Below, in pieces: positions 8,348 through 17,052 of a DNA stretch of 39,681 nucleotides. Position 1 is the stretch's first letter, and every line of letters starts with the position of its first letter. The notes under the pieces are model-generated. The model was not told where the DNA came from, made no database searches, and was given only the letters and a program-made list of their open reading frames with translations. The DNA comes from an uncultured Bacilli bacterium (GTDB taxonomy: Bacteria > Bacillota_I > Bacilli_A > RF39 > UBA660), in contig CALVIU010000007.1 of the NCBI GenBank assembly GCA_944331835.1, positions 1-39,681 on the forward strand, read 5' to 3'. The position numbers and the translations under genes are program-made.

Positions 8348-8364
8348 ATGGTCCTCCATAATAA

Positions 8365-8370
8365 ATTATA
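8365..8370 (-). promoter_or_regulatory. -10 box before ftsE
   Basis: A perfect TATAAT on the minus strand lies 7-8 nt before the ftsE Shine-Dalgarno sequence, implying a very short leader. The -35 region is poor (TTTATT at 17-nt spacing). It may only be chance in AT-rich DNA. Confidence 0.35.
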
Positions 8371-8415
8371 TCATTAAAAAAGCGCAAAATAAATGGAAAA
8401 ATTGTGAAATTACCA

Positions 8416-9651
8416 CTATTTATCTTTTATTTTACGCAATTTACGATAACACTTTAACATTATCGGTAAAACCTTATATAATAATTTTTTATTAACTAAA
8501 TCAAATTCTCCGATAAATTCAATGTATTGATCACCAAATTTTCTTTTAAAATCATGAAGCTTAGCCAAATTCTTATAAGTTGTGTGCGGATCTCCAGGAG
8601 TACCAAATAAATCGAAAAATTCATATCCATTATCATAAGCATCTTTAATTGCTTCATAATAACTTCTCGTAACAGCAAATGTAATATTTGCTAGTTCATC
8701 ACTACCAATAAACATACTCCATGCTCTATTTTTAGTATATGTACAAATAAGTGAACAAACTACACACTCATCTTCATCGATTCCTTGAAATACTTCCAAA
8801 TCTTTTTCTAACCTCGTCAGTTTATTCTTTAAATCCTCTACTCTTTTCTTAGCAGTTTCTAATTCTTTTTTAATACTTTCTATTTCTTCATTTATATTTT
8901 TTACAAGTTCCTTAGGTTTTATCGATACATTAAAGTATTTAACTGCCCCTTCTTTTTTTAATTCCTCTGTAAAGATTTGATAATACTTTAATGTATGAGG
9001 GTCAAAATCATCCTTGGCACTATTACTTTGTACTAATCTATAAAAATCTTCTATTCTCTCTTCATTATCTATTTTTAAGTTATAGGCATCACTTCTTTTA
9101 ACAGACTTAATAAAAGACTTAGACATAGCATTTTCTACTTCTTGCCATTCTCTTTTTAAATTAATTCTAAAAGTATACCGTGGTTGATTTCCTTCATAAA
9201 GTCGGTAAAATCCGGTATGACGATATCCCAAACTTAACATGTAATTATAAAGTTCATAGTTGTTATTTCCACCTTCAATAGGATTTGCCTCACTATCGAT
9301 GTCTTGATAAGGAATGTCCGGATCAAACTTAATATATATTATCTTTTTTTCTTTCATATAACCCTTAAGATAATCCGTAAATTCTTTTATCAACTCTTTA
9401 TTGTTATAATCTATTATAAATCCCCGTGGAGCATAACCATAACTATAACCAAGTGGTGTTTTTCTAAGTAATATTAATGCTGTTGCTACTAGATTACCAT
9501 TATCATCGACCATACCAACATAATTAGGAACTTGCCCTTTAGCCCTCCGGCAAAACTCTCCCCAAGCATAACTTTGCAAGAAATGCGACTTTTCATGCCC
9601 ACTTTCAAACGCAATATATTTATCTCGTTCAACATTTTCGATAAACTTCAT
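8416..9651 (-). CDS. FemAB-family peptidoglycan bridge aminoacyltransferase, copy 1
   Basis: 411 residues. FemX/MurM-type fold: two GNAT-like halves with a helical coiled-coil arm between them (about residues 250-290, EIESIKKELETAKKRVEDLK). These enzymes transfer an amino acid from aminoacyl-tRNA to the lysine side chain, or growing bridge, of lipid II on the inner membrane face. Family features include SYAWGEFCRRAKG near the start, the GYSYGYAPRGFIIDY strand, a MSKSFIKSVKR basic stretch and YEFFDLFGTPGDP at the end. ATG at 9651 has TTAGGTG upstream. Third of three consecutive fem genes after murJ. The amino acid carried by its tRNA cannot be told from sequence. Confidence 0.9.
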   Translation of the reverse strand: MKFIENVERDKYIAFESGHEKSHFLQSYAWGEFCRRAKGQVPNYVGMVDDNGNLVATALILLRKTPLGYSYGYAPRGFIIDYNNKELIKEFTDYLKGYMKEKKIIYIKFDPDIPYQDIDSEANPIEGGNNNYELYNYMLSLGYRHTGFYRLYEGNQPRYTFRINLKREWQEVENAMSKSFIKSVKRSDAYNLKIDNEERIEDFYRLVQSNSAKDDFDPHTLKYYQIFTEELKKEGAVKYFNVSIKPKELVKNINEEIESIKKELETAKKRVEDLKNKLTRLEKDLEVFQGIDEDECVVCSLICTYTKNRAWSMFIGSDELANITFAVTRSYYEAIKDAYDNGYEFFDLFGTPGDPHTTYKNLAKLHDFKRKFGDQYIEFIGEFDLVNKKLLYKVLPIMLKCYRKLRKIKDK

Positions 9652-9655
9652 ATTC

Positions 9656-10855
9656 TCACCTAACTTTACTTTTTAATTTATAAATAGAACTAACTAACCC
9701 CTTCGTATAAATTGTATATTCTCCAACTAATTCTTCGATATATCCATTAAAACCACGTTTAAAAAGATAGATTCCGTAATCCTTATCGTTCTTATCTTGA
9801 AAATTCATTATACCAAAGAAATTATGTCTGCGATACCCTTTATTTATAGCATACTTAATGACATCCCATTGAATTAAGTATTGTCCCCCAAATTCATTTA
9901 ATTCATCATAGCTACCACTAAATAGATAGATTGTTTCATCACCATATAACATAAACATTGCTGCTGCCAAGTCGACATAGCCATCTTTAATTGGTAACTT
10001 TTCGATATTTGCTAACTTCTTATCAATATTACTTACTTCAAATAGATAATTATCTTTTTTCTTATTACTTCCCTTTATCTTATCTATTTTTTCTAAATAT
10101 TCATCCTTTGTTTTATTCAAATATTCTTGATATTTAGTAACATTTAGCCTTGCCAATTTAAAAACTACTTGATTTTCAAAAGCCTTATACATACTTTGAT
10201 AATATTCAAGAGTTTTATCAGGAAACCCTCTTCTTTTACACGTATCTTCTGTAATAGCTTTAAATCTATCCAATTCATCATATTTTAAATCTATTACTTC
10301 CACACCTATTCTTTCAGCCTTATTAATTAAGTTTCTCGTCGTTGCTTTAAAATCCCCAAAAATCTCTTGTTCACCTTTACCTAAAACATCCAAACAAAAA
10401 TTAAATCTAACTTGAGTATCATATTTACATTTTTGATATCCCATATTTTTTAAAGCTTCGATTACTGAATAATTATTTTTACCATTGGAAACAATATTAC
10501 CATCAATATCTCTTTCTACTTCGATTATATATGGATCAATATTTAACTTAAATCCGTTTTTATCCCGAACAAATTCCACTAACTTTTCTGTAAATATTTT
10601 AACTTTCTCAGTATCACTATAATCTATTAAAAAACCTTTTAATGCTTCAAATGTCTTCTTAAGAAGAAAAGTTCCACTTTCTACCAACATTGCTAAAGCA
10701 ACGCATTCAGTATTATCAAATAATCCCAAATAATAGACTTTTCTTCCTCGTAACTCTAAACTACTACCCATATTACTAGTCTGAAAGAAATTCTTACACG
10801 TAAACTTTTGAGCATTATGATTAAATTCCTCTTTATCTACTTCTCTTAACTCCAT
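9656..10855 (-). CDS. FemAB-family peptidoglycan bridge aminoacyltransferase, copy 2
   Basis: 399 residues, a diverged paralog of its two neighbours. Signs: an N-terminal FFQTSNMGSSLELRGRKVYYLG segment, GDFKATTRNLINKAERIGV (the basic loop expected at the lipid II or tRNA site), a coiled-coil arm around residues 240-275 and the C-terminal HNFFGIMNF...DYGIYLFKRGFNG motif typical of Fem proteins. The otherwise conserved ARGF...DY motif is replaced by ALKGFLIDYSD. The start ATG overlaps the stop of copy 3 as TAATG, with GGAGG just upstream. Likely adds a different position of the interpeptide bridge than the other two copies (inference from how FemX/A/B or MurM/N divide the work). Confidence 0.88.
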   Translation of the reverse strand: MELREVDKEEFNHNAQKFTCKNFFQTSNMGSSLELRGRKVYYLGLFDNTECVALAMLVESGTFLLKKTFEALKGFLIDYSDTEKVKIFTEKLVEFVRDKNGFKLNIDPYIIEVERDIDGNIVSNGKNNYSVIEALKNMGYQKCKYDTQVRFNFCLDVLGKGEQEIFGDFKATTRNLINKAERIGVEVIDLKYDELDRFKAITEDTCKRRGFPDKTLEYYQSMYKAFENQVVFKLARLNVTKYQEYLNKTKDEYLEKIDKIKGSNKKKDNYLFEVSNIDKKLANIEKLPIKDGYVDLAAAMFMLYGDETIYLFSGSYDELNEFGGQYLIQWDVIKYAINKGYRRHNFFGIMNFQDKNDKDYGIYLFKRGFNGYIEELVGEYTIYTKGLVSSIYKLKSKVR

Positions 10856-12084
10856 TATTTGCCTCCCTTCAATTTAGTCTTTAATTTATAAACAATATAT
10901 AAACACTTCTTGATTGGCAAATCAAACTCTCCAATATATTCGATAGTATTTCCTCCAAATCCCCGTTTTACTTCATACATTCCATAATCCGGATCATTTT
11001 TATCAAATATATTTTTCACACCTAAAAAGTTAACTGTTTTCAAGTTACTAGCAATCGCATCCTTGATCATCGCCGGATACATCACATACTTTGGATTAAA
11101 CTTACGATAATTATTATCCATGCCACTTACATAAGATACTACTTCATCATACGCACTAATTGTAATCATTGCTGCAATATCACACTTTTCAGCCATATCC
11201 TTAGCATCAGCCAATTCTTGTAAATATTTTTCTTTCGAATTATTTAATATTTCCTCTTCTTTTCTTAATTTTTTTCCAACATTATCATGTTGCATTTTAT
11301 CATGAACAATATTGAGTTCCTGTTCAATTTCTTTAAGTCTACTCTCTAAATTACTCATATATATTTTTTTATCGATATAAGCAATATATAAAGTTATATT
11401 ATCCCCAAATGCCGCAAATACTTTTTCATAATACTTTCTTTCAAATCCTTGAAAATGCTTGCGGCTTCCTGACATATCAAAAAATTTACAAGCAATATCC
11501 AAGTCTTTTTCTGTACCCCTTCTTATTCTTACCCCTTTAAAATCTGCTGCCTCAATATTCTTTCTAGTACTCTTGCTCATATTTTCTTTTTGTTCATCCC
11601 AATTTCCAATTAAATCAAGTTTATGAACAAACCGAAATTGCATCGTTTCAAATGCCATATTATAGCCATAATGTCTAAAACCATAATATTTTAAACTTTC
11701 TAGCAGCTGACGACTTTCTAAAATTTCTTCCTTTTTCAAATCTTTATCATATTTGGCTAACACGATGTTTGGATCCATTCTAAATATAATAACTTTTTTC
11801 TTTTTGAAATATTTAATTAAAGCCTTTTTAAAGTTAGGAATATCTTTATAATCATATACAAAACCTCTAGTTGCATAAGCGATATAATATTTTTTTAACA
11901 CCCGCAAATAGATAACCAACGATACTCCCACTAAATTATCTTCATCAAAAAGTCCTAATAATTCTATCTTTTTTCCTTCTTCTTTCTTAAGTTTATACCA
12001 GCTTATACTTTGATACATACTTGCTTGATTGCTATTTTCTACAAAATCCTCATAAGTTTTTTCATCAATCTTCTTCAGTATCAT
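10855..12084 (-). CDS. FemAB-family peptidoglycan bridge aminoacyltransferase, copy 3
   Basis: 409 residues. Typical Fem start (SMYQSISWYKLKKEEGKKIELLG), then YIAYATRGFVYDY, MSKSTRKNIEAADFKGV, a coiled-coil arm at about 240-280 (LESRLKEIEQELNIVHDKMQ) and the closing motif NFLGVKNIFDKNDPDYGMYEVKRGFGG. It is the first fem gene of the operon and overlaps the flippase gene by 20 nt, so both are probably co-translated. By position it could be the enzyme that adds the first bridge residue, but nothing in the sequence proves the order of action. Confidence 0.9.
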   Translation of the reverse strand: MILKKIDEKTYEDFVENSNQASMYQSISWYKLKKEEGKKIELLGLFDEDNLVGVSLVIYLRVLKKYYIAYATRGFVYDYKDIPNFKKALIKYFKKKKVIIFRMDPNIVLAKYDKDLKKEEILESRQLLESLKYYGFRHYGYNMAFETMQFRFVHKLDLIGNWDEQKENMSKSTRKNIEAADFKGVRIRRGTEKDLDIACKFFDMSGSRKHFQGFERKYYEKVFAAFGDNITLYIAYIDKKIYMSNLESRLKEIEQELNIVHDKMQHDNVGKKLRKEEEILNNSKEKYLQELADAKDMAEKCDIAAMITISAYDEVVSYVSGMDNNYRKFNPKYVMYPAMIKDAIASNLKTVNFLGVKNIFDKNDPDYGMYEVKRGFGGNTIEYIGEFDLPIKKCLYIVYKLKTKLKGGK

Positions 12085-13735
12085 TGTAAGTCTCCTTTGC
12101 TTTATAATGTCCCAAAGTTATTATCTTTAAGACTCTATCGATTATCTTTTGACCAAACAAATCTTTGATAATACCCATCTTATACATCAAGAATAGATAG
12201 ATAGTTGCTCCAACTAAAGCATATATAGCAATATCAATTATTGACCACATCTTTGTTGAAGTATGGAATGGATAAACAATATTTAATAAAGAAAGCACTA
12301 CTAACATTGCAATTAATGCTCCGATAGTCTTAAATAACATTTTCCAAGTTTCACCATAATTTATTCCCTTAATCTTTTTCATAGATGCTAAAACTATAAC
12401 TATCGCAATTGTATATCCTAAAATAGTAGCAAAAGATGCTCCATAATATGGTGGTAACCCTATTTTATTACAAAGTAACATTAAAGGCACATCCATTAAA
12501 GCATTAGTTAAAAATCCTGTAATAACAGCAATATAAACTATTTTATATTTATTAACACTTTGTGCAGTTTGGATAGCAATTAAATAAAAATTACAAAATA
12601 TAGCAGTTATAATACTCAATTTAAAAACTGTTGGACCATATGCATCTATTCCATAAAATACATTCCATACTGGATATGCCAAGAAAGATAAACCAAAAGC
12701 TGCTGGAATAGAAATAAACAAAATTATTTGTAAAGCCTTGTTAAATATTTTGTTAACTTTATCATATTTTTTCAAAGTATAAGCTGATACAATATTTGGT
12801 ATTAAACTGACAGTTAATCCAGTAGCAACAGCAGTTACTATCATATTCAATTTATAACCCCATGTTGTAATAACACCCGCAACAAACTCTGCATCAGCCC
12901 CACTATAACCGATACTAGAAAGGGTTCTAATAATAAGTGACATATCAACTGTATTATATATATTAACTGTCAAATTAATAATTACAAATGGTATAGCATA
13001 AGAACATATCTTTTTTAATATTTCCTTATTAGAAATATTATCTCGTTCTAATTTCCTATCCAAACTCAATTGCTTCTTGTGTGTAAATATTTTTCCAGCA
13101 ATATAGATTATTGCAGCCAGACCACCGACGAATGCTCCAGCAACAGCAACAGCCACACCTAAAGAAACAGATTTATGTAAAATTTTAATTATAAAGAAAC
13201 TTCCAAAAATAATAACTAAAATTCTTACAATTTGTTCTATCATTTGACTCATCGATGACGGTTTTATATATTTATGTCCTTGTAAATATCCTCGAGCCAC
13301 ACTTAAAAATGGAATAATTAACACTGCAAATGATACGACGAATATTACTAAAGTAATATCTTCAAGAGTATTACCACCAGTCATATCCCCAACAATAAGT
13401 TTAGCAATCGTTTCTGAAAAGAAAATCAAAACTAAAAAACATAACGCTGATAAAATACTTACAATAAATATTCCAATTTTAAAAGATCTAACTTTTGCCT
13501 CACGCATCCCTTGAGATTCATATTCACTGACAATTTTACTCATCGCTGTTGGAATACCCGCTGAAGAGATACTTAAAAATATCATATAAATATTATAAGC
13601 ATAACTATATAAAGAACTTCCTTGACTTCCAATAATTGAATAGAAAGGAATTACATAAAGCATTCCCAAAATTTTTGTAAAAACAATCGCTAATGTCGCA
13701 ATTATTGTACCTTCAACAAATGAATTTTTCTTCAT
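12065..13735 (-). CDS. MurJ/SpoVB-type lipid II flippase (YtgP-like)
   Basis: 556 residues, about 14 membrane segments. The N-terminus (SFVEGTIIATLAIVFTKILG, then IPFYSIIGSQGSSLYSYAY) and SISSAGIPTAMSKIVSEY are typical of the SpoVB/YtgP branch of the MOP superfamily. Members flip lipid II to the outer face (MurJ) or act in spore cortex synthesis (SpoVB). Adjacent fem genes, which modify lipid II before flipping, support the lipid II role. Two ATGs compete: 13744 has no room for a ribosome site, whereas 13735 lies about 8 nt after AAGGGA, so 13735 was chosen. Charged C-terminal tail ends NDTEED. Confidence 0.87.
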   Translation of the reverse strand: MKKNSFVEGTIIATLAIVFTKILGMLYVIPFYSIIGSQGSSLYSYAYNIYMIFLSISSAGIPTAMSKIVSEYESQGMREAKVRSFKIGIFIVSILSALCFLVLIFFSETIAKLIVGDMTGGNTLEDITLVIFVVSFAVLIIPFLSVARGYLQGHKYIKPSSMSQMIEQIVRILVIIFGSFFIIKILHKSVSLGVAVAVAGAFVGGLAAIIYIAGKIFTHKKQLSLDRKLERDNISNKEILKKICSYAIPFVIINLTVNIYNTVDMSLIIRTLSSIGYSGADAEFVAGVITTWGYKLNMIVTAVATGLTVSLIPNIVSAYTLKKYDKVNKIFNKALQIILFISIPAAFGLSFLAYPVWNVFYGIDAYGPTVFKLSIITAIFCNFYLIAIQTAQSVNKYKIVYIAVITGFLTNALMDVPLMLLCNKIGLPPYYGASFATILGYTIAIVIVLASMKKIKGINYGETWKMLFKTIGALIAMLVVLSLLNIVYPFHTSTKMWSIIDIAIYALVGATIYLFLMYKMGIIKDLFGQKIIDRVLKIITLGHYKAKETYNDTEED

Positions 13736-13759
13736 GTTAATCATCCCTTAACATTAAAT

Positions 13760-13788
13760 ATTTTACCAAAATATTTACAATATAACAA
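13760..13788 (-). promoter_or_regulatory. promoter of the murJ-fem operon
   Basis: Minus strand: TTGTTA (13788-13783), 17-nt spacer, TAAAAT (13765-13760), about 25 nt before the start codon. Divergent from the lemA promoter. Confidence 0.5.
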
Positions 13789-13797
13789 GTAAAGCCA

Positions 13798-13826
13798 TTT
13801 TCATAAACATTTATCCATGTTATAAT
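13798..13826 (+). promoter_or_regulatory. promoter of lemA
   Basis: Extended -10 TGT-TATAAT (TATAAT at 13821-13826) with a weak TTTTCA at 17-nt spacing. A GGTGA ribosome site at 13833-13837 and the ATG at 13842 follow. Confidence 0.6.
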
Positions 13827-13841
13827 AATAATGGTGATTTT

Positions 13842-14381
13842 ATGATACTAGCAAGTATAATTCTTTTACTTATAATTATTGTTGGTATAATTGCTATTGC
13901 TTATGTAATAACTTACAATAATTTAGTAAATTATAAGATAAAAATAGAAAAAGCCGAAGGAATAATTGATGAAAACCTTCGCCAAAAATATGATTTAATT
14001 GCCAAAATGAACATAGCAATTAAAAAAGTAGTTACTAAAAAAGATTATTTAAAAGATTACATTGATTTAAAAGATAAACGTATTAGTAACTATGAACTTG
14101 ACAGGAAATTAACAGAAGCAATGAATATTATCTTAGAAGTCAAAAACGATTATAGTGAACTAGATACCAAAGAATTCAAAAAAGATTTACAAGAAATTAA
14201 TGAAATAAATGAAACTTTAATATCTTGTAAAACTTATTACAATAAAAATACGACGGAATTGAATCAAATAATTCGTAAATTTCCGTCGAATATTGTTGCC
14301 AAAATTCATAGATATAAGATTAAACCATTCTTTGATGGCAAAAATATGCAAGATGCTGTCATCGATGACTTTAAATTATAG
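13842..14381 (+). CDS. lemA: LemA family protein
   Basis: 179 residues. One N-terminal membrane helix (about 3-25, ILASIILLLIIIVGIIAIAY) followed by an all-helical exported or cytoplasmic domain. The family signature is YNNLVNYKIKIEKAEGIIDENL...DLIAKMN (about residues 28-60), matching the LemA consensus YN-LV..R..V..A...I...L..R.DLIP.LV. The standard LemA partner (HtpX or a TPM-domain protein) is not next to it, and the protein's cellular job is not settled in the family. It is the only plus-strand gene in a 27-kb minus-strand stretch and is convergent with ung, overlapping it by 6 nt. Confidence 0.8.
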   Translation: MILASIILLLIIIVGIIAIAYVITYNNLVNYKIKIEKAEGIIDENLRQKYDLIAKMNIAIKKVVTKKDYLKDYIDLKDKRISNYELDRKLTEAMNIILEVKNDYSELDTKEFKKDLQEINEINETLISCKTYYNKNTTELNQIIRKFPSNIVAKIHRYKIKPFFDGKNMQDAVIDDFKL

Positions 14382-15035
14382 CGACCAATCAATTGGTTGC
14401 ATTTTTTTACTGATTAAAAATTCATTAGTTTTTGAAAAAGGTTTACTTCCAAAAAATCCTGAATAAGCCGAAAAAGGTGATGGGTGTGGACTTATAATTA
14501 TATAATGATTAGAGTTAGTAATTAATTTAGCCTTTTCTTTTGCAAAATTTCCCCACAAGATGAACACTACTGGTTCATCTTTTTTATTAAGTAATTTTAT
14601 TATGTAGTCAGTCATCGGTTCCCAGCCTAGATTTCTATGACTAGCTGCCTTATCTTTTTCTACCGTCAAAACGGCATTGAGCATTAACACCCCTTGTTTA
14701 GCCCAACCAGTTAAATCCCCATCAGTCCGCGGCGGAATACCTAAATCACTTTCTAATTCTTTATAAATATTTTGTAAAGATGGAGGTAGCTTTACTCCTT
14801 TTTGCACACTAAACGAAAGTCCATGAGCTTGATGTTCTCCATGATATGGATCTTGCCCTACAATCACTACTTTTGTATCTTTATAACTAGTTAATTTCAA
14901 AGCATTGAATATATAATCTTTAGGTGGATAAATTGTTTTTTTATCATATTCGGCCATAATCATCTTATAAAATTTTTGAAAACCTGGACTGTTCCAAATA
15001 ACATCTAACTTTTGATCCCAATCATTACCTATCAT
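14376..15035 (-). CDS. ung: uracil-DNA glycosylase
   Basis: Family 1 UDG, 219 residues (usual length about 220-225). Catalytic water-activating motif GQDPYHG at residues 60-66 with D62; HPSPFSA near 185 (the minor-groove loop histidine region); LLLNAVLTV-type motif near 110; NRN/AASHRNLGWEP following. Removes uracil from DNA after cytosine deamination or dUTP incorporation. ATG at 15035 with AAAGGAG upstream. Last gene of the rplI-dnaB-M23-walJ-rlmH-myg1-ung unit, 3 nt after myg1. Confidence 0.97.
   Translation of the reverse strand: MIGNDWDQKLDVIWNSPGFQKFYKMIMAEYDKKTIYPPKDYIFNALKLTSYKDTKVVIVGQDPYHGEHQAHGLSFSVQKGVKLPPSLQNIYKELESDLGIPPRTDGDLTGWAKQGVLMLNAVLTVEKDKAASHRNLGWEPMTDYIIKLLNKKDEPVVFILWGNFAKEKAKLITNSNHYIIISPHPSPFSAYSGFFGSKPFSKTNEFLISKKMQPIDWSL
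14381..14408 (+). terminator. lemA terminator embedded in the 3' end of ung
   Basis: GCGACCAA (14381-14388) pairs with TTGGTTGC (14393-14400, one G-U) over a 4-nt loop, then A and seven T. The hairpin begins at the last base of the lemA stop and lies entirely within ung coding sequence. Confidence 0.75.
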
Positions 15036-15038
15036 ATT

Positions 15039-15845
15039 CTACTCCTTTAAAGCCACATTACAAGCATGCATTACATCATCTAAAGACTCACCAGCAATTA
15101 AAAACCTACTATTATGACAAAATGTTAAATAATCTGGCAATTCTTCCGTCCACTTTTTAGGGAAAGCCTTTTTCAATTCTATAGTATCTGGACTTATCGT
15201 AACTGCTTGAGCAATATATCCACCACGATTTGAAGGATGTATCACATATTTAGCATCCGTTCCTGGCAAAGTATCCTTAAAGTGCAAATATTTATCTAAA
15301 ACAATTATTTCTTTATTTATAGACTTATCATATATTTCTTTTACTAATTTTTCTTCTTCCAAATGTGCTTGTTCCTTTTTAATCAATCTAATTAATATAC
15401 TTTCAGCAATATTTACTGCTTCATTAAAATCCTTATCGGCATCAGTCTCATCTCCAACCGGATTAAATGCTGCTATTGCTAAACATAAAGAATCGGACTT
15501 TCCAGTATTATCTGATAAATCCAAATATTCTATTAAACTTTTTTCAATTTTTTTATAAACATAATCACCATACATTTCTCGAGCAAATACCCGCCACAAT
15601 TTTCCAAATGCTGCATAGGGAATACCATTTTCTCTCAACTCATTATCACTACCATGATGATCAAATTCTCCCAAACCTATATCATAAACAATTCCATCAA
15701 AACCATCCGGAACCTCAGTACTTCTAATAATTTCTATCTCCGGATTTATAATTTTAATAAAAGCCGTAGCAAATACATCATCAGCATGAAATATCCCACT
15801 ATGAGTTAACCCATATTTACACTTTTTCAATTCTTCCAACTTCAT
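15039..15845 (-). CDS. MYG1/UPF0160 family metal-dependent hydrolase
   Basis: 268 residues. N-terminal metal site THSGIFHADDVFATA (H15, H20, D22), then GIVYDIGLGEFDHHGS with the DHH-type motif near residues 58-62, NGIPYAAFG, and a C-terminal NRGGYIAQAV...CHNSRFLIAG region. MYG1 proteins are DHH-like phosphoesterases; the eukaryotic member is a 3'-5' RNA exonuclease. Bacterial members are less studied, so a role in RNA or nucleotide turnover is inference. ATG at 15845 follows TAGGTGA. It sits between rlmH (8-nt gap) and ung (3-nt gap). Confidence 0.88.
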   Translation of the reverse strand: MKLEELKKCKYGLTHSGIFHADDVFATAFIKIINPEIEIIRSTEVPDGFDGIVYDIGLGEFDHHGSDNELRENGIPYAAFGKLWRVFAREMYGDYVYKKIEKSLIEYLDLSDNTGKSDSLCLAIAAFNPVGDETDADKDFNEAVNIAESILIRLIKKEQAHLEEEKLVKEIYDKSINKEIIVLDKYLHFKDTLPGTDAKYVIHPSNRGGYIAQAVTISPDTIELKKAFPKKWTEELPDYLTFCHNSRFLIAGESLDDVMHACNVALKE

Positions 15846-15853
15846 TATTTCAC

Positions 15854-16291
15854 CTACTTATGATAAGTCTCATTATGTATTATTTTAAACGCCCGATATA
15901 TTTGTTCTAATAAAATTCCCCGAAATAAACCATGAGGAAAAGTCAAATTCGAAAAACTTATAATTTTATTACATTTATTTAATATTTCTTCATTTAAACC
16001 ATCCGAAGGTCCAATTATAAAAGTTATATTACTGTTGATAACTAATGTTTTATCCACAAAGTTAGCAAATTCCTCACTAGACAATTTTTCTCCTCGAAGG
16101 TCTAATGCAACATTATAATCTTTCATATTAATCATGCTATTTAAATTAGTTATTTCTTTTGTATATATCGGATCATCTTTTAATTCAATGATTTCAATTT
16201 TCATATATTTACTAATTCTTTTTTCATAATCATCAATTAAATCTTTAAGATACTTTTCTTTTATCTTCCCTACACATAATATTTTTATCAT
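15854..16291 (-). CDS. rlmH: 23S rRNA (pseudouridine-1915-N3)-methyltransferase RlmH
   Basis: SPOUT-fold methyltransferase, 145 residues, slightly shorter than the usual ~159. It has MIKILCVGKIKEKYL at the start, the AdoMet-knot region FIIGPSDGLNEEI near 92-104, SFSNLTFPHGLFRGILLEQIYRAF and the conserved C-terminal YHK. Methylates N3 of the pseudouridine in helix 69 of 23S rRNA in assembled 70S ribosomes. Its start overlaps the walJ stop by 4 nt, and the walJ-rlmH pairing is the order seen near the Bacillus origin. Confidence 0.96.
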   Translation of the reverse strand: MIKILCVGKIKEKYLKDLIDDYEKRISKYMKIEIIELKDDPIYTKEITNLNSMINMKDYNVALDLRGEKLSSEEFANFVDKTLVINSNITFIIGPSDGLNEEILNKCNKIISFSNLTFPHGLFRGILLEQIYRAFKIIHNETYHK

Positions 16292-17052
16292 ACTTCAATC
16301 ACTTTCGTTATTTCATTTTGTCTCGCACAAACTATATTATGAAAATCAATTCCATATTCCATAAATGTATTATTAATTGTTTCCAAAGCAATATCTTCCA
16401 AATTATTAGTTTCACTTAAGTGAATTAACACAATATCTTTTGTCTTATCTCCAATAAGCTTTGTAAGATAAAACGCCGCAGCTTTATTAGATAAGTGTCC
16501 ATCATCACTTAAAACCCTTTTTTTAAGCCATGCCGGATAAGGACCATGTTGCAACAATTCAATATCATGATTACTTTCAAATAAATAAACATCTAAATTT
16601 TTTAATAATTTAAAATTCTTAGTATTAATATATCCCGTATCTGTAATATATCCCACTTTTAAACCATTTTCTTCAATCACAAAATTTCTAGAATCGATTG
16701 CATCATGACTAGATCTAAACGAAGTTATTTTAACTTCATCAATCATTAACTCATCCTCACATACTAATATGTGAGGATAATCGTTCAAGTCTTCAATGGC
16801 ATATAATTGTTTTTCACTTAATATAACTGTAGCGGCTGTTTTACTAATGAGTGTTTTTAGTGCTGATATATGGTCAGTATGATCATGACTAATTATAACA
16901 TAATCAATAGTTTTAATATCAACACCAATACTCTTTAAAGCATCATTTATATACTTATAGTTACGTCCCGCATCAAGCAAAAATCTTTTATTTTTGGTTT
17001 CCAAATAAGTAACATTACCCTTAGAACCACTTGATAATACTGCTATTCTCAT
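16288..17052 (-). CDS. walJ: MBL-fold hydrolase WalJ (YycJ/VicX)
   Basis: 254 residues. GSSGSKGN-type start (VLSSGSKGNVTYLE), metal motif SHDHTDHISAL (H56, H58, D60, H61), SSHDAIDSRNF near 125, ESNHDIELLQHGPYP and HLSNKAA later. This is the YycJ/VicX/WalJ pattern, a metallo-beta-lactamase-fold protein proposed to act in DNA replication or repair coordination with the cell wall. In Firmicutes it normally closes the walRKHIJ operon; here walR, walK, walH and walI are absent and a LysM/G5/M23 gene lies directly upstream (4-nt overlap). Confidence 0.92.
   Translation of the reverse strand: MRIAVLSSGSKGNVTYLETKNKRFLLDAGRNYKYINDALKSIGVDIKTIDYVIISHDHTDHISALKTLISKTAATVILSEKQLYAIEDLNDYPHILVCEDELMIDEVKITSFRSSHDAIDSRNFVIEENGLKVGYITDTGYINTKNFKLLKNLDVYLFESNHDIELLQHGPYPAWLKKRVLSDDGHLSNKAAAFYLTKLIGDKTKDIVLIHLSETNNLEDIALETINNTFMEYGIDFHNIVCARQNEITKVIEV

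Noticed and set aside
13811..16070. Possible DnaA boxes (TTATCCATG near 13811, TTATCCACA near 16053)
   Set aside because: Only isolated single sites, one inside rlmH; no cluster or AT-rich unwinding element with dnaA nearby, so no oriC call.
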